Below, in pieces: positions 11,876-22,693 of a DNA stretch of 64,000 nucleotides. Source of the DNA: Halopseudomonas yangmingensis (GTDB lineage: Bacteria; Pseudomonadota; Gammaproteobacteria; Pseudomonadales; Pseudomonadaceae); the NCBI RefSeq assembly GCF_900114825.1, contig NZ_FOUI01000002.1:248001-312000 (forward strand), in the 5' to 3' direction. Every line of letters begins with the position of its first letter. The stretch's first letter is position 1. The notes under the pieces are model-generated. The model did no database searches and had not been told where the DNA came from. It saw only the letters and a program-made list of their open reading frames with translations. Both the position numbers and the translations under genes were made by a program.

Positions 11876-14614
11876 ATGGCAGAACGCACCCCCCCGTTTC
11901 GTCCCGCTTTCCCGCTGCTGCTGACCAGCACCCTGCTGCTCGCCCAGCCGATGACAGCTCTGGCCAATGGTCAGGTCCAGTGCCGCGCCGGCACTGACGG
12001 CAGCTGGGTCTGCAGCTCACTGGAAACCTCAGCAAAGCTGCCACCACGTCCGCAGCCGCCGGCTCCCGTGGTACACAGCAGCAAGTCGCCCGCCGCACAG
12101 CAGAGTGCCGGCGTCCCTGGCGTGCCCGCTCCCAGCGCTGTGCCAGCTCACACAGAACTGGACTGGGTCCCGCGCGATCAACTGACCCCTGAGCAGCAAG
12201 CCGGCGTTGCCGCCTACTGCTCCGGTACCTATGTTGAACCCGAGCGCAGCGGCCGTGACGACCAGACCCCGTTCGCCGAACTGCCGATCTCGGCCGTTGC
12301 CGACAGCTCCAGTTTTGACCAGGACAGCCGTATCGGGACCCTGGAAGGTGATGTCGTGCTACGTCAGGGGCGTCTGCAGGCTCAATCCGACCATGCCAGC
12401 TTCGACCAGAACAGCTCGCAGGCGGTGCTGACCGGCAACGTGCGGCTGCGCGACCAGGGCGTACTGCTGCTTGGCGAACGGGCCCAGATGCAGGTTGATA
12501 CCGGTGAAACCCGTATCGACGATGTACGCTATGTCGTGCATGAGGCGCACGCCCGTGGTGAAGCGCGCAAGCTGATGCGCCGTGACGACGCGGTGATTGT
12601 CATGGCCGACGGCAGCTATACCACCTGCGAGCCAGGCCAGAATACCTGGACCCTGCGCGGCAAGGATATTGAGCTGGATCGCGAAAAAGGCTGGGGTGAA
12701 GCCAAGCATGTCACCCTGCGGGTCAAGGACATTCCGGTGTTCTACACCCCCTACCTGTACTTCCCGATTGATGATCGCCGCCAGTCAGGTCTGCTGGTAC
12801 CCAGCCTGTCCTACAGCCGCAATTCCGGCTCCAGCCTGACCACGCCCTACTACTTCAACCTGGCTCCGAACTACGACGCCACCCTGTACCCGACGCTGAT
12901 GAGCGATCGCGGCCTGCAGCTGGAAGGCGAGTTCCGCTACCTCACTCCGACCAGCGAAGGCCAGATTGGAGCATCGGTGCTGGATGATCGCGAGGATGAG
13001 CGCAAGCTGCAATCGAAGTACAAGGACCAGCGCTGGATGTACAGCTGGCAGCATGTCACCGACTTCAACCCGCGCCTGCGCGGCAGTGTCGATTACACCG
13101 ATATCAGCGACCCCTACTACTTCCAGGATCTGGATACCTATCTTGGCATCAACACCGGCAGCTTTCTCGACCAGCGTGGCAGCCTGACCTGGCGGGGTAA
13201 CGGCTACCGTGCAGCGCTCAACGTGCATGCCTACGAGCGGGCCAGCATCACCGATATCACACCTTACGAACGCCTGCCGCAGTTGACCCTGGACGGCAGC
13301 CTGCCCTTCCAGCCGGCCGGACTGCGCTTCAACTACTCCGGCGAGTTTGTCAGCTTCCAGCGCAGTTTGATGAGTGGCTCGTACACAGACAAAAACGGCA
13401 CTCCCGAAGGCCCCTGGTACGATACGTTTCTTGCTGGCCTGACCCGCGCAGAAGGTGAGCGGCTACATCTTGAACCAGCGATCAGCCTGCCATTAACCCG
13501 TAGCTGGGGGTATGTGAATCCATCGCTCAAGTATGCGTACACGCGCTATCACCTGAGCCTGGATGATCGCGGCAAAACAACCCTCAACACTGCCGCAAAT
13601 GAACGCTTTGTGCGCAATCAGAGCCGCGGCGTTCCGGTCTTCAGCGTTGACAGTGGACTATACTTCGATCGCGCCACCGAGCTTTTTGGCAATAGCTATA
13701 CCCAGACCCTGGAGCCACGCCTGTTCTACTTGTACGTACCGGAAGAAGACCAGAATGATATCCCGGTGTTCGATACCAGCGAGGGCGGCTTCAGCTACGC
13801 CGCACTCTGGCGTGACAACCGCTTCTCCGGGCGCGACCGTATCGGCGATGCCAACCAGGTCTCGCTGGGCCTGACTCACCGCTGGATCGAGGCTAACGGG
13901 TTCGAGCGGCAACGTCTCAGCGCCGGACAGGCCTTCTACGGCCGTGATCGCAAAGTCACAATGCCTGATCTGAGTGGCACGTTTGCGCAACGTTCGGATT
14001 ACACCGACAGCTCGTCACCCTATGCCTTCGAGTACCAGTACCGGTTCAACCAGGACTGGCGTTTCAGTCTTGACCTGGTGCAGGAGCGTTCACTCGGCAA
14101 TACCCGCTCGGGCAGTGCCATGTGGCACTACCAGCCGGAAAGTGACCCACGCAAAATTGTCAACCTGGGCTACCGCTACCGCAATGATACCCTGCGCTTT
14201 GATACGGCCAGCGGCCGCTGGACATACAACCCGGACTTCGGCACTCCGGGCAGCCCCGATTACATTCCCAACTACTACAAGATCGACCAGCATGACTTTT
14301 CTTTCATGTGGCCACTCAACCCACAGTGGAGCCTGATTGGCCGCTGGCAGCATGACTACGGGCGTAACAGAACCCTTGAGGCCTTTGGTGGCTTTGAATA
14401 CGACAGTTGTTGCTGGAAACTGCGCGTCATCAACCGCTACTGGATCGATTACGACGAAACCAGCCTGAATCCGCGCCGCAATGACGATCCGGATCGTGGA
14501 ATTTTCCTGCAAATCGTGTTCAAAGGACTTGGCAATGTCGCTGGCAGCGGACTTGAAAACCTGCTCGGCGAAAGCATCCCCGGATTCACAGAGCGAGAAA
14601 AAAATGCCTTCTAA
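11876..14614 (+). CDS. lptD: LPS-assembly outer-membrane protein
   Basis: Outer-membrane beta barrel that, with LptE, inserts lipopolysaccharide into the outer leaflet. ATG at 11876 (MAERTPPFRPAFP) gives a signal peptide ending ALA and 912 residues, the family length. The N-terminal OstA/LptA-like jellyroll (about 140-280) contains VLRQGRLQAQSDHASFDQ and the C-terminal barrel starts around 300 with YFPIDDRRQSGLL. Cysteines needed for the disulfide switch are present: two near the N-terminus (VQCRAG, WVCSS) and the adjacent pair in EYDSCCWKLR near the C-terminus. Overlaps surA by 11 bases. Confidence 0.97.
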   Translation: MAERTPPFRPAFPLLLTSTLLLAQPMTALANGQVQCRAGTDGSWVCSSLETSAKLPPRPQPPAPVVHSSKSPAAQQSAGVPGVPAPSAVPAHTELDWVPRDQLTPEQQAGVAAYCSGTYVEPERSGRDDQTPFAELPISAVADSSSFDQDSRIGTLEGDVVLRQGRLQAQSDHASFDQNSSQAVLTGNVRLRDQGVLLLGERAQMQVDTGETRIDDVRYVVHEAHARGEARKLMRRDDAVIVMADGSYTTCEPGQNTWTLRGKDIELDREKGWGEAKHVTLRVKDIPVFYTPYLYFPIDDRRQSGLLVPSLSYSRNSGSSLTTPYYFNLAPNYDATLYPTLMSDRGLQLEGEFRYLTPTSEGQIGASVLDDREDERKLQSKYKDQRWMYSWQHVTDFNPRLRGSVDYTDISDPYYFQDLDTYLGINTGSFLDQRGSLTWRGNGYRAALNVHAYERASITDITPYERLPQLTLDGSLPFQPAGLRFNYSGEFVSFQRSLMSGSYTDKNGTPEGPWYDTFLAGLTRAEGERLHLEPAISLPLTRSWGYVNPSLKYAYTRYHLSLDDRGKTTLNTAANERFVRNQSRGVPVFSVDSGLYFDRATELFGNSYTQTLEPRLFYLYVPEEDQNDIPVFDTSEGGFSYAALWRDNRFSGRDRIGDANQVSLGLTHRWIEANGFERQRLSAGQAFYGRDRKVTMPDLSGTFAQRSDYTDSSSPYAFEYQYRFNQDWRFSLDLVQERSLGNTRSGSAMWHYQPESDPRKIVNLGYRYRNDTLRFDTASGRWTYNPDFGTPGSPDYIPNYYKIDQHDFSFMWPLNPQWSLIGRWQHDYGRNRTLEAFGGFEYDSCCWKLRVINRYWIDYDETSLNPRRNDDPDRGIFLQIVFKGLGNVAGSGLENLLGESIPGFTEREKNAF

Positions 14615-15896
14615 GTTTCATCATGCCCTGTTTGGACTCTTCGCCAGCCTGCTGCTTGGCGGTACGGCCCAGGCGCAGTTCCAGCCACTGGATCGGGTAG
14701 CTGCAATCGTCGACGAAGATGTGGTCATGCAAAGTCAGGTAGATCAGCGCTTTGAAGATATCTACCGTCAACTGCGCGCCAGTGACAGCCCCATGCCGCC
14801 GGCCGAGGAAATCCGTGAGCAGGTACTGGATCGGCTGATCCTGGAAAGTATCCAATTGCAAATGGGTGCCCGGGCGGGTATTCGCATCGACGATGCCAGC
14901 CTGAACCAGACCATGCAGCAAATTGCCGAACGCAACGGCCTCAGTCTTGAGCAGTTCCGTCAGGCACTGGCCGCCGACGGCATCAGTTTCGAACAGGCCC
15001 GCGAGCAGATCCGCCGCGAGATGATCATCAATCAGGTACGCCAGCGCCGGGTTGGCGACCGTATCCAGATCACCGACCAGGAGGTACGCAACTTCCTTGC
15101 TTCCGAACTGGGCCGCAACCAGACTGCCGCCGACTTCCGACTGGCAATGATTGTGGTGCCGCTGGCCGACTCCGCGAGCGACAGCGAAGTGCAACAGGCA
15201 GCCACACACATCGAGGCCATTTATAGCGAGCTGCTGTCCGGCGCTGACATGGCCAATGTTGCCCGGCAACGCATGCAACGGGGAGAGGATGTCGAGGCCG
15301 GTGAGTTGGGCTGGCGCAAGTCGTCGCAACTGCCCGGCCTGTTTGCCGGCGCCATCGAGCGCCTTCAGGTTGGCGAGTTCACCCGCCCGCTGCGCTCGCC
15401 GTCAGGTCTGCACATTATCCAGCTGCTGGAAAAGCGCGGCGGTGACGGCCAGTTGATGGACGAGTTCCGGGTGCGCCATATCCTGATCAAACCCAGTGAA
15501 ATCCGCAGCGAAAACGACGCACAACAACTGGTCGAGCGCCTGTACCAGCGTATAGCTGACGGCGAATCCTTCGCCACGCTGGCCCGCTCCTTCTCGGAGG
15601 ATCCCGGTTCGGCCCTGAATGGCGGCACTCTGGAGTGGATCAGCCCGGACGCCCTGGTGCCCGAGTTCCGCGAGATCATGACCAGCATTCCCCAGGGTCA
15701 GGTATCACGTCCGTTCGCCACCCAATTCGGCTGGCACATTTTGGAAGTACTGGACCAGCGCCGGGTCGACATGACCAGCGAGATGCGAGAACAGCAAGCA
15801 ATCAACCTGTTGCGCAACCGCAAGTTCGATGACGAATTGCAGAGCTGGCTGCTGGAAATCCGCCAGGATACCTTTGTCGAGATCAAGTCGCAGTGA
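14604..15896 (+). CDS. surA: Periplasmic chaperone/peptidyl-prolyl isomerase
   Basis: Escorts unfolded outer-membrane proteins, including LptD, through the periplasm. The ATG at 14604 ([11 protein letters not shown]) lies inside the lptD 3' end and yields a signal peptide cleaved after AQA; 430 residues in all. Domains in order: N-terminal chaperone region (about 25-170, [12 protein letters not shown] onward), parvulin domain 1 (about 175-280), parvulin domain 2 (about 290-390, [13 protein letters not shown] and [15 protein letters not shown]) and a C-terminal helix. Gene coupling with lptD and pdxA is the conserved gammaproteobacterial order. Confidence 0.97.
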   Translation: MPSKFHHALFGLFASLLLGGTAQAQFQPLDRVAAIVDEDVVMQSQVDQRFEDIYRQLRASDSPMPPAEEIREQVLDRLILESIQLQMGARAGIRIDDASLNQTMQQIAERNGLSLEQFRQALAADGISFEQAREQIRREMIINQVRQRRVGDRIQITDQEVRNFLASELGRNQTAADFRLAMIVVPLADSASDSEVQQAATHIEAIYSELLSGADMANVARQRMQRGEDVEAGELGWRKSSQLPGLFAGAIERLQVGEFTRPLRSPSGLHIIQLLEKRGGDGQLMDEFRVRHILIKPSEIRSENDAQQLVERLYQRIADGESFATLARSFSEDPGSALNGGTLEWISPDALVPEFREIMTSIPQGQVSRPFATQFGWHILEVLDQRRVDMTSEMREQQAINLLRNRKFDDELQSWLLEIRQDTFVEIKSQ

Positions 15897-16888
15897 ATGT
15901 CAGGCGCCTCGCCATCACCGCCGGCGAGCCGGCCGGCATAGGCCCGGATTTGTGTTTGATGCTGGCCAGCCAGCCCTGCGCGCACCAGCGTGTAGTGCTG
16001 ACTGATCCACAGCTGCTGGCCGAGCGCGCAGCGCAGCTGGGCCTGAAGGTTGAGCTGGAACTTTTCGACCCGCTGCAGCCGGCAACGCCCCAGCTGGCCG
16101 GCCAGCTCAGCGTGCTGCCGATACCCCTGGAAGCCCCCTGCCAACCCGGGATACTGGATCCGCGCAATGCCCGGCACGTGCTGCAGATGCTGCGCGAAGC
16201 CGGCGAAGGCTGCCTCGACGGCCGTTTTGACGCGATCATTACCGCACCAGTGCACAAGGGCGTGATCAACCAGGCCGGCGTACCCTTCTCCGGGCACACC
16301 GAATTCTTTGCCGAGCTGACCGGTACCGAGCAGGTGGTGATGATGCTGGCCTGCCCGGGACTGCGCGTGGCGCTGGCCACCACCCACCTGCCACTGCGTG
16401 CCGTGGCGGACGCTATTACCAGCGAGCGACTGGAGCGGGTGATCCGCATCCTGCACGCTGACCTGCAGGGCAAATTCGGCCTGCGTCAGCCACGCATACT
16501 GGTCTGCGGTCTGAATCCGCATGCCGGCGAGGGCGGACACCTCGGGCACGAGGAAATCGAGATCATCGAACCGCTGCTGCAGCGCCTGCGCAGTGAAGGC
16601 ATGCAGCTTGACGGACCACTGCCGGCCGACACCCTGTTCACCCCGAAACACCTGCAAGGTGCCGATGCGGTGCTGGCCATGTACCACGACCAGGGCCTGC
16701 CGGTACTCAAACACATGGGCTTTGGCCAGGCCGTGAACATTACCCTGGGGTTACCGATCATTCGCACCTCGGTGGACCACGGCACCGCCCTGGACCTGGC
16801 CGGCAGCGGTCGCGCCGATCCGGGTAGCCTGCGGGTCGCCCTGGACACCGCTATTGCCATGCTCGAATCCGGAAATCACCATGACTGA
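15893..16888 (+). CDS. pdxA: 4-hydroxythreonine-4-phosphate dehydrogenase
   Basis: NAD-dependent oxidation of 4-phosphohydroxy-L-threonine in pyridoxal 5'-phosphate synthesis. Starts with GTG at 15893, overlapping the surA stop by four bases (GTGA); the only nearby ATG (15897) is out of frame, so GTG is well supported. 331 residues. Motifs: [13 protein letters not shown] at the N-terminus, [40 protein letters not shown] (metal His) and [15 protein letters not shown]. Overlaps rsmA by eight bases. Confidence 0.97.
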   Translation: MNVRRLAITAGEPAGIGPDLCLMLASQPCAHQRVVLTDPQLLAERAAQLGLKVELELFDPLQPATPQLAGQLSVLPIPLEAPCQPGILDPRNARHVLQMLREAGEGCLDGRFDAIITAPVHKGVINQAGVPFSGHTEFFAELTGTEQVVMMLACPGLRVALATTHLPLRAVADAITSERLERVIRILHADLQGKFGLRQPRILVCGLNPHAGEGGHLGHEEIEIIEPLLQRLRSEGMQLDGPLPADTLFTPKHLQGADAVLAMYHDQGLPVLKHMGFGQAVNITLGLPIIRTSVDHGTALDLAGSGRADPGSLRVALDTAIAMLESGNHHD

Positions 16889-17681
16889 GTTTGCCCCCCA
16901 CCGCGCGCGCAAGCGTTTCGGCCAGAACTTCCTGCACGACCACGGGGTGATCAACCGCATCCTGCGTGCCGTGCATGCCAAACCCGACCAGCATCTGGTG
17001 GAAATCGGCCCGGGCCAGGGTGCGATCACCGAGGGCCTCCTCGACTCAGGCGCACGGCTGGATGTGATCGAGCTGGACAAGGACCTGCACCCCCTGCTGA
17101 TGGCCCGCTTCGGGCTGAACCCGCAGTTTGCCCTGCACCGTGGCGACGCTCTGAAGTTCGACTTCGCCTCGCTGGTCAATAGCGATGAAAAGCTGCGCAT
17201 TGTCGGCAACCTGCCGTACAACATCTCGACCCCGCTGATGTTCCACCTGCTGCAACAGTCGGACTGCATCGAAGACATGCACTTCATGCTGCAAAAGGAA
17301 GTGGTACAACGGCTGGCGGCACAGGCCGGCGACAACCACTATGGCCGGCTGGGAATCATGGTGCAGTACCACTGCCGGGTCGAATACCTGTTCGATGTCG
17401 GCCCCGGCGCCTTCAATCCGCCGCCCAAGGTCGACTCGTCGATTGTGCGGCTGATACCGCATGCACAACCGCCTCATCCGGCGGATGATCCCGCCTGCCT
17501 CGAGCAACTGGTACGTGCCGCCTTCAGCCAGCGCCGCAAGACGCTGCGCAACACGCTCAAGGGGCTGCTCGACAGCGATGCCATCAGCGCCGAGGGCATT
17601 GACCCGGTACTGCGTCCAGAACAGATTGACCTGGCCGGCTTCGTGCGTCTGGCCAATCGCCTGGCACGCCAGAGGAACTGA
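16881..17681 (+). CDS. rsmA: 16S rRNA dimethyladenosine transferase
   Basis: Dimethylates A1518 and A1519 of 16S rRNA, a late 30S maturation step (also called ksgA). Start at 16881 ([18 protein letters not shown]) gives the conserved N-terminus and 266 residues. SAM-binding [14 protein letters not shown] (about 43), the [10 protein letters not shown] acidic loop and the catalytic NLPYN motif (about 113) are intact. Embedded between pdxA and apaG with short overlap, the standard arrangement. Confidence 0.97.
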   Translation: MTEFAPHRARKRFGQNFLHDHGVINRILRAVHAKPDQHLVEIGPGQGAITEGLLDSGARLDVIELDKDLHPLLMARFGLNPQFALHRGDALKFDFASLVNSDEKLRIVGNLPYNISTPLMFHLLQQSDCIEDMHFMLQKEVVQRLAAQAGDNHYGRLGIMVQYHCRVEYLFDVGPGAFNPPPKVDSSIVRLIPHAQPPHPADDPACLEQLVRAAFSQRRKTLRNTLKGLLDSDAISAEGIDPVLRPEQIDLAGFVRLANRLARQRN

Positions 17682-17684
17682 TTC

Positions 17685-18059
17685 ATGAACACACAGGCCG
17701 ACCGTATCCGGATCGATGTGCAGACACGTTATCTGGCCGAGCAATCAGACCAACTGCATCATGCCTTCAGCTACCACATCACCATCAGCAACCTGGGGGA
17801 CAGACCGGTGCAACTGCTGGACCGGCACTGGATCATCACCGATGGCAATGGCACCATTCAGGAAGTGCGCGGCCCCGGGGTTGTCGGCGAACAGCCGATG
17901 ATCGCGCCCGGTGCCAGCCACAGTTACAGCAGCGGCTGCCAACTGGAAACCCCGGTCGGCAGCATGCGCGGCAGCTATGGCATGCGCTGCGATAGCGGTG
18001 AGTTGTTCCGGGTCGAAATTCCGCTGTTCCGGCTGAGCAAGCCGAACGCCCTGAACTGA
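17685..18059 (+). CDS. apaG: ApaG protein
   Basis: 124-residue beta-sandwich protein of the ApaG/FN3-like family. The conserved core reads [21 protein letters not shown] followed by [12 protein letters not shown] and [16 protein letters not shown]. Biochemical role is not established; ApaG is consistently coupled to apaH and rsmA. It starts three bases after rsmA and precedes apaH by 11. Confidence 0.95.
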   Translation: MNTQADRIRIDVQTRYLAEQSDQLHHAFSYHITISNLGDRPVQLLDRHWIITDGNGTIQEVRGPGVVGEQPMIAPGASHSYSSGCQLETPVGSMRGSYGMRCDSGELFRVEIPLFRLSKPNALN

Positions 18060-18070
18060 ATGGAGTAAGG

Positions 18071-18883
18071 ATGACCACCTATGCCGTCGGCGATATCCAG
18101 GGCTGCCTGAAACCACTGAAATGCCTGCTCGCCGAGGTTGATTTCAACCCCTCACAGGACACCCTGTGGGCGGTTGGCGATCTGGTCAACCGTGGTCCGG
18201 ACTCGCTGGAAACCCTGCGTTATCTGGACAGTCTGGGCAATGCCTGCATCAGCGTTCTGGGCAACCATGACCTGCACCTGCTGGCCGCCTCGCGCGATGC
18301 CAGCCGGCTGAAAAAATCCGACACCCTGCTGGCCATTCTCAAGGCACCGGACCGCGAACAACTGCTGGGCAACCTGCGCCAGCGCCCATTGGCGCATTAC
18401 GATGCCGGTCTCAACACCCTGATGGTGCATGCCGGCATTCCGCCAATCTGGTCGCTGCAACAGGCGCTGACGCTGGCCGCTGAAGTTGAACAGGTGCTGC
18501 GTTGCGACGACCGGCTGCCCTGGTATCTGGACGAGATGTACGGCAACAAACCGGATCGCTGGAAGGACTCGCTACAAGGCATTGACCGCCTGCGCGCGAT
18601 CACCAATTACCTGACCCGCATGCGCTTCTGCCAAGCCGACGGCACCCTGGAACTGAAAGCCAAGGAGGGACTGGCCAGCGCCCCCAAGGACTTTGCGCCC
18701 TGGTTCAGCTTCCCGCGCCGCGATCCGCAGCTGCGCATCGTTTTCGGCCACTGGGCCGCGCTCGAAGGCCGCTGCGAAGTGCCGGGCATCCATGCCCTGG
18801 ACAGCGGCTGCGTATGGGGTGGCCAGATGACCCTGATGAACCTGCACAGCGGCGAGCGACTCCAGTGTGACTGCCAAGCCTGA
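18071..18883 (+). CDS. apaH: Symmetrical bis(5'-nucleosyl)-tetraphosphatase
   Basis: Hydrolyses Ap4A to two ADP and also removes Np4 caps from RNA. 270 residues of the metallophosphoesterase fold: [10 protein letters not shown] (metal ligands), [21 protein letters not shown] and the later [11 protein letters not shown]-terminal FGHWAALEG completes the site. ATG at 18071 is preceded by TGGAGTAAGG. Two bases separate it from cca. Confidence 0.96.
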   Translation: MTTYAVGDIQGCLKPLKCLLAEVDFNPSQDTLWAVGDLVNRGPDSLETLRYLDSLGNACISVLGNHDLHLLAASRDASRLKKSDTLLAILKAPDREQLLGNLRQRPLAHYDAGLNTLMVHAGIPPIWSLQQALTLAAEVEQVLRCDDRLPWYLDEMYGNKPDRWKDSLQGIDRLRAITNYLTRMRFCQADGTLELKAKEGLASAPKDFAPWFSFPRRDPQLRIVFGHWAALEGRCEVPGIHALDSGCVWGGQMTLMNLHSGERLQCDCQA

Positions 18884-18884
18884 A

Positions 18885-20117
18885 ATGCACACCTATCTGG
18901 TCGGCGGTGCAGTGCGCGACCAACTGCTCGGCCGCCCGGTGGTTGAGCGCGACTGGCTGGTAACCGGCGCCACCCCGCAGCAGATGCTGGATGCCGGTTT
19001 TCAGCCGGTGGGTCGCGATTTTCCGGTATTCCTGCACCCCAAGACCGGCGAGGAATATGCGCTGGCCCGCACCGAACGCAAGAGCGGTAGCGGCCACGGT
19101 GGTTTCCGCTTCGATACCAGCGTGCACATCACTGCCGAGCAGGACTTGCAGCGCCGCGACCTGACCGTCAACGCCATGGCGCTGGACACTGATGGCCAAC
19201 TGATCGACCCCTGGGGTGGCCAGCGCGATCTGCAGGCACGCCTGCTGCGGCATGTCTCAGCGGCCTTTGTTGAAGATCCGCTGCGGGTATTGCGGGTGGC
19301 CCGGTTTGCCGCACGCTACGCGCCGCTGGGCTTCCGCGTGGCCGACGAAACCCTGCAACTGATGACGCAGCTCAGTCACAGTGGCGAGCTGCAGACACTC
19401 AGCCCTGAACGGCTGTGGAAGGAAATCAGCCGCGCGCTGATGGAGCCTGCCCCGCAGGTATTTATCCAGATACTGCATGACTGCGGCGCGCTGGCCGAAC
19501 TGCTGCCGGAGGTCGAGCGACTGTTTGGCGTTCCGCAACCCGAAGCACACCACCCCGAGGTGGATACCGGCGCCCATCTGCTGCTGGTGCTGCAGCAGGC
19601 CGCACAGCTGCAATTACCCCTGCCGGCGCGCTGGGCCTGCCTGCTGCATGATCTGGGCAAGGGGCTGACCGCCAAGCAGCACTGGCCGAAACACCATGGC
19701 CATGAACACCACGGACTCAAGGCCGTGCGCGCGGTCAACCAGCGCCTGCGCGCGCCGCGCGACTGCCAGGAGCTGGCCCTGCTGACCTGCGAGTACCATA
19801 CCCACTGCCACCGGGCGCTGGAGCTGCGAGCGGAAACCCTGCTCAAGCTGTTTCAGGCTTTTGATATCTACCGGCGCGCTGAACGGTTCGAGCAGTTCCT
19901 CGGCGCCTGCGAGGCCGATGCCCGAGGTCGTCTGGGGCTGGAGCAACGGGACTACCCGCAGGCCATTTATCTGCGTCGACTGGCAGAAGAAATGCGCGCC
20001 ATCCGCCCTACCGAATTACTCAAACAGGGCCTGCAAGGCGCCGAACTGGGCAAGGCACTGGAGCAGCAGCGACTGCAGCGCCTCAAGCAACTGCGCGCCG
20101 CCAGCCAAACGGATTGA
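18885..20117 (+). CDS. cca: Multifunctional CCA tRNA nucleotidyltransferase with HD domain
   Basis: Adds or repairs the 3' CCA of tRNAs and carries an HD phosphohydrolase domain. I choose the ATG at 18885 ([12 protein letters not shown]), which starts just after the apaH stop and matches the family N-terminus; a GTG at 18867 would extend it by six residues. 410 residues. The head has [10 protein letters not shown] and RDWLVTGA (class II polymerase fold), [11 protein letters not shown], and RVARFAAR; the HD region around residue 220-290 has [17 protein letters not shown] and KHHGHEHHG. Convergent with folK, one base apart. Confidence 0.96.
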   Translation: MHTYLVGGAVRDQLLGRPVVERDWLVTGATPQQMLDAGFQPVGRDFPVFLHPKTGEEYALARTERKSGSGHGGFRFDTSVHITAEQDLQRRDLTVNAMALDTDGQLIDPWGGQRDLQARLLRHVSAAFVEDPLRVLRVARFAARYAPLGFRVADETLQLMTQLSHSGELQTLSPERLWKEISRALMEPAPQVFIQILHDCGALAELLPEVERLFGVPQPEAHHPEVDTGAHLLLVLQQAAQLQLPLPARWACLLHDLGKGLTAKQHWPKHHGHEHHGLKAVRAVNQRLRAPRDCQELALLTCEYHTHCHRALELRAETLLKLFQAFDIYRRAERFEQFLGACEADARGRLGLEQRDYPQAIYLRRLAEEMRAIRPTELLKQGLQGAELGKALEQQRLQRLKQLRAASQTD

Positions 20118-20672
20118 TCAGCCGAGATCCCGACTCACGCCAGGGTCGCGCCGGGGCAGCAGCGATGCCGGGGTCAACGCCTGGCCGCGCCACTCAAAGG
20201 CAACCGGCCATAGCCCCTGATTGCCCTGCCAGCCAGCCCACAGCTCGGCATACGCCCGCCCGTCACCTGGCAAGCGGGCATCGCCGGCCAGCAGCGCCAG
20301 CGGCCACAGCACGAAAGCATTACGGGTAATTTCCGCGCGCGGCAGACGGATACCATGGTGCACACCATGCAGTTCGCCATACACCAGAATGTCGATATCC
20401 AGGGTAATGCTGCCGGCCGAGCGCGCCTCGCGGCGCCCGCAGGCTGCCTCCACTGCCTTTAGTGCCGCCTGCAGTTCGGGCAGGCTGAGCCGGCAGTCGG
20501 CAGCCACTACCATGTTGTAGAAGCGCTTGCCGAGCACGCCAACCGCCTCGCTTTCAAATACTGGCGAGCAGTGCAGTGGCCCCAGCAGTTGCTGCAGGGC
20601 ATCCAGCCCCCGATTCAGGTGGCGTTCACGCTCGACATTACTGCCAATACCCAGCAGAACAGGTACGTTCAT
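20118..20672 (-). CDS. folK: 2-amino-4-hydroxy-6-hydroxymethyldihydropteridine pyrophosphokinase
   Basis: Transfers pyrophosphate from ATP to hydroxymethyl-dihydropterin in folate synthesis. 184 residues; HPPK features GIGSNVERERHL at the N-terminus, SPVFESEAVGVLGKRFYNMVV, and the metal-binding signature GSITLDIDILVYG followed by LPRAEITRNAFVL. A C-terminal extension of about 20 residues follows the core. Overlaps the upstream folB stop by four bases. Confidence 0.94.
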   Translation of the reverse strand: MNVPVLLGIGSNVERERHLNRGLDALQQLLGPLHCSPVFESEAVGVLGKRFYNMVVAADCRLSLPELQAALKAVEAACGRREARSAGSITLDIDILVYGELHGVHHGIRLPRAEITRNAFVLWPLALLAGDARLPGDGRAYAELWAGWQGNQGLWPVAFEWRGQALTPASLLPRRDPGVSRDLG

Positions 20673-21025
20673 CGACGACTGCGCTCGATCGATACACCCA
20701 CCCCACCCTGCGCCTCGGCCACCGCGCCCGGTTTGGTGATGCGCAGACGCAGTCGGGGAATTGAGAACTCTTCGAGCAACAGGGCAGCCAGGCGCTCGGC
20801 CAACGACTCAATCAACTGGAAGCTGCTGGCCGCGGTATAGTCATGCACACGCTGGCAGACCGCCGCGTAATCCAGGGTTGCCGCCAGATCATCGCCGGCC
20901 GCGGCAGCGCGGATATCCCAGTCCATCTCCAGATCGATCAGCAGGCTCTGACGGATCTCGCGCTCCCAGGCGTAGACCCCGATTACCGCGTCCACCAGCA
21001 ACCCGCGAATAAATACCTGATCCAT
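20669..21025 (-). CDS. folB: Dihydroneopterin aldolase
   Basis: Cleaves (and can epimerise) dihydroneopterin, the step before FolK. ATG at 21025 (MDQVFIRGLLVDAVIGVY) yields 118 residues, as usual. Hallmarks: IRGLLVDAVIGVYAWEREIRQ, DYAAVCQRVHDY, FQLIESLAERLAALLL and KPGAVAEAQGGVGVSIER, which holds the catalytic lysine. It begins one base past the tsaD stop, so tsaD-folB-folK form an operon. Confidence 0.95.
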   Translation of the reverse strand: MDQVFIRGLLVDAVIGVYAWEREIRQSLLIDLEMDWDIRAAAAGDDLAATLDYAAVCQRVHDYTAASSFQLIESLAERLAALLLEEFSIPRLRLRITKPGAVAEAQGGVGVSIERSRR

Positions 21026-21026
21026 C

Positions 21027-22067
21027 TCAGCTCCCGGTGGCATGCAGCGGTGGCAATTCTTCCATCGGCCAGCGCGCCCGCGCAACAATGCCACCCTGGT
21101 CCTGCTGGCCGGCCATCAGTCGCTGACAACCGGCATAGGCAATCATCGCGCCGTTGTCGGTACAGAACACCGGCCGGGCGTAGAATACCGAGCCACCCAG
21201 TTCAGCAGTCATCTGCTCCAGACCGGCACGCAGACGCCGGTTGGCACTCACCCCGCCGGCGATCACCAGTCGTTGCAAACCGGTCTGCTGCAGGGCCCGC
21301 CGACACTTGATCACCAGCGTCTCGCAGACCGCCTGCTCGAAGGCCAGCGCCAGATCACAGCGGGTTTGCAAATCATCATTGCCACTACTCTGGCAGTCCT
21401 GCCAGGCCGTCAGCACGGCAGTCTTCAAGCCACTGAAACTGAACTCCAGACCGGGGCGGTCAGTCATCGGCCGGGGAAAACGAAAGCGTCCTTCGCGGCC
21501 CTGCTCGGCCAGACGGGCAATCTCTGGCCCCCCCGGATAGGGCAGCCCCATCAGCTTGGCACTCTTGTCGAAGGCTTCCCCGGCAGCATCATCCAGCGAC
21601 TCACCGAGCAGGGTGTATTCACCGATGGCGTCCACCCGCACCAGCTGGGTATGGCCGCCAGATACCAGCAAGGCAACAAAGGGGAATTGCGGTGGATTGG
21701 CTTCCAGCATCGGCGCCAGCAGGTGTCCCTCCATATGGTGCACCCCGAGCGCCGGCACTCCCCAGCCAAAAGCCAAGGCACGGGCACTGGCAGCGCCCAC
21801 CAGTAGCGCCCCGACCAGTCCGGGGCCTGCGGTATAGGCAACCGCATCAACCTCACCGGGCTCAAGGCCAGCGCTGGCAAATACCTCGCGCAATAAAGGA
21901 ATCAGCCGCTTGACGTGGTCTCGCGAGGCCAGCTCGGGCACTACGCCACCGTATACCCGGTGCAGGTCGATCTGACTGAACAGCGCATCCGCCAGCAGGC
22001 CACGATCGCTGTCATACAGCGCCACACCGGTTTCATCACAGGAGGTCTCGATTCCCAGTACACGCAT
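21027..22067 (-). CDS. tsaD: tRNA N6-threonylcarbamoyladenosine transferase subunit
   Basis: Transfers the threonylcarbamoyl group onto A37 of ANN-decoding tRNAs with TsaB/TsaE. Start at 22067 ([19 protein letters not shown]) is the conserved N-terminus; the ORF upstream is spurious. 346 residues of the ASKHA fold with metal-binding HHMEGHL (about 110), LVSGGHTQL, and [13 protein letters not shown] near the C-terminus. Divergent from rpsU, the classical arrangement of the macromolecular synthesis operon. Confidence 0.97.
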   Translation of the reverse strand: MRVLGIETSCDETGVALYDSDRGLLADALFSQIDLHRVYGGVVPELASRDHVKRLIPLLREVFASAGLEPGEVDAVAYTAGPGLVGALLVGAASARALAFGWGVPALGVHHMEGHLLAPMLEANPPQFPFVALLVSGGHTQLVRVDAIGEYTLLGESLDDAAGEAFDKSAKLMGLPYPGGPEIARLAEQGREGRFRFPRPMTDRPGLEFSFSGLKTAVLTAWQDCQSSGNDDLQTRCDLALAFEQAVCETLVIKCRRALQQTGLQRLVIAGGVSANRRLRAGLEQMTAELGGSVFYARPVFCTDNGAMIAYAGCQRLMAGQQDQGGIVARARWPMEELPPLHATGS

Positions 22068-22300
22068 TGATTCGGCTCTGCCCTCTGGCAACATGCAAAT
22101 AATGCGCGCATGATAATCACCCGGCCGCATGCAGGCCAGTTTTACCTGCAACAGCCGACCGACTGCCATTGTTTTTTTGCTGACCACCCTTTGCTTTTTC
22201 CCGACAAAGGCGATAACATCCGCACCCCTTGGATACAGCAACGTGCCGCGAGCCATTGGCTGCGGCGTGACTTACAGCACCGTTTTGAGAAAGGTACGAA

Positions 22301-22516
22301 ATGCCTGCCGTCAAAGTAAAAGAGAACGAACCCTTCGACGTGGCCCTGCGCCGCTTCAAGCGCTCCTGTGAAAAAGCTGGCGTTCTGGCTGAAGTACGCC
22401 GTCGCGAGTTTTACGAGAAGCCGACTACCGAGCGTAAGCGTAAGGCAGCAGCTGCCGTCAAGCGCCACGCGAAAAAGATGTCCCGCGAGATCCGTCGCCG
22501 CGAGCGTCTGTACTGA
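22301..22516 (+). CDS. rpsU: 30S ribosomal protein S21
   Basis: 71-residue basic protein that helps mRNA initiation on the 30S subunit. Sequence [20 protein letters not shown] and the arginine-lysine rich tail are unmistakable. Preceded by GAGAAAGGTACGAA. Upstream, TTGCTT (22191) and GATAAC (22212) could be a promoter with short spacing. The 177 bases between rpsU and dnaG hold a GC-rich hairpin around 22529-22558 without a clear U-run, and no yqeY-like gene, which P. aeruginosa has there. Confidence 0.98.
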   Translation: MPAVKVKENEPFDVALRRFKRSCEKAGVLAEVRRREFYEKPTTERKRKAAAAVKRHAKKMSREIRRRERLY

Positions 22517-22693
22517 GTTAACGCCTGCTATCCGCAAGACCGGCCTGGCCGGACTGCGGACACTATGCAGCCGGGCCGAATACACGCCTCACCCATTACC
22601 TGCCAGCAGGAATGATGGAGTGACAGCAGGTATTCGGCTTTGTGCGTTTCAGCCGATCAACAGCCTGCGCCAGCCACACCCAGGATTGCCGCC

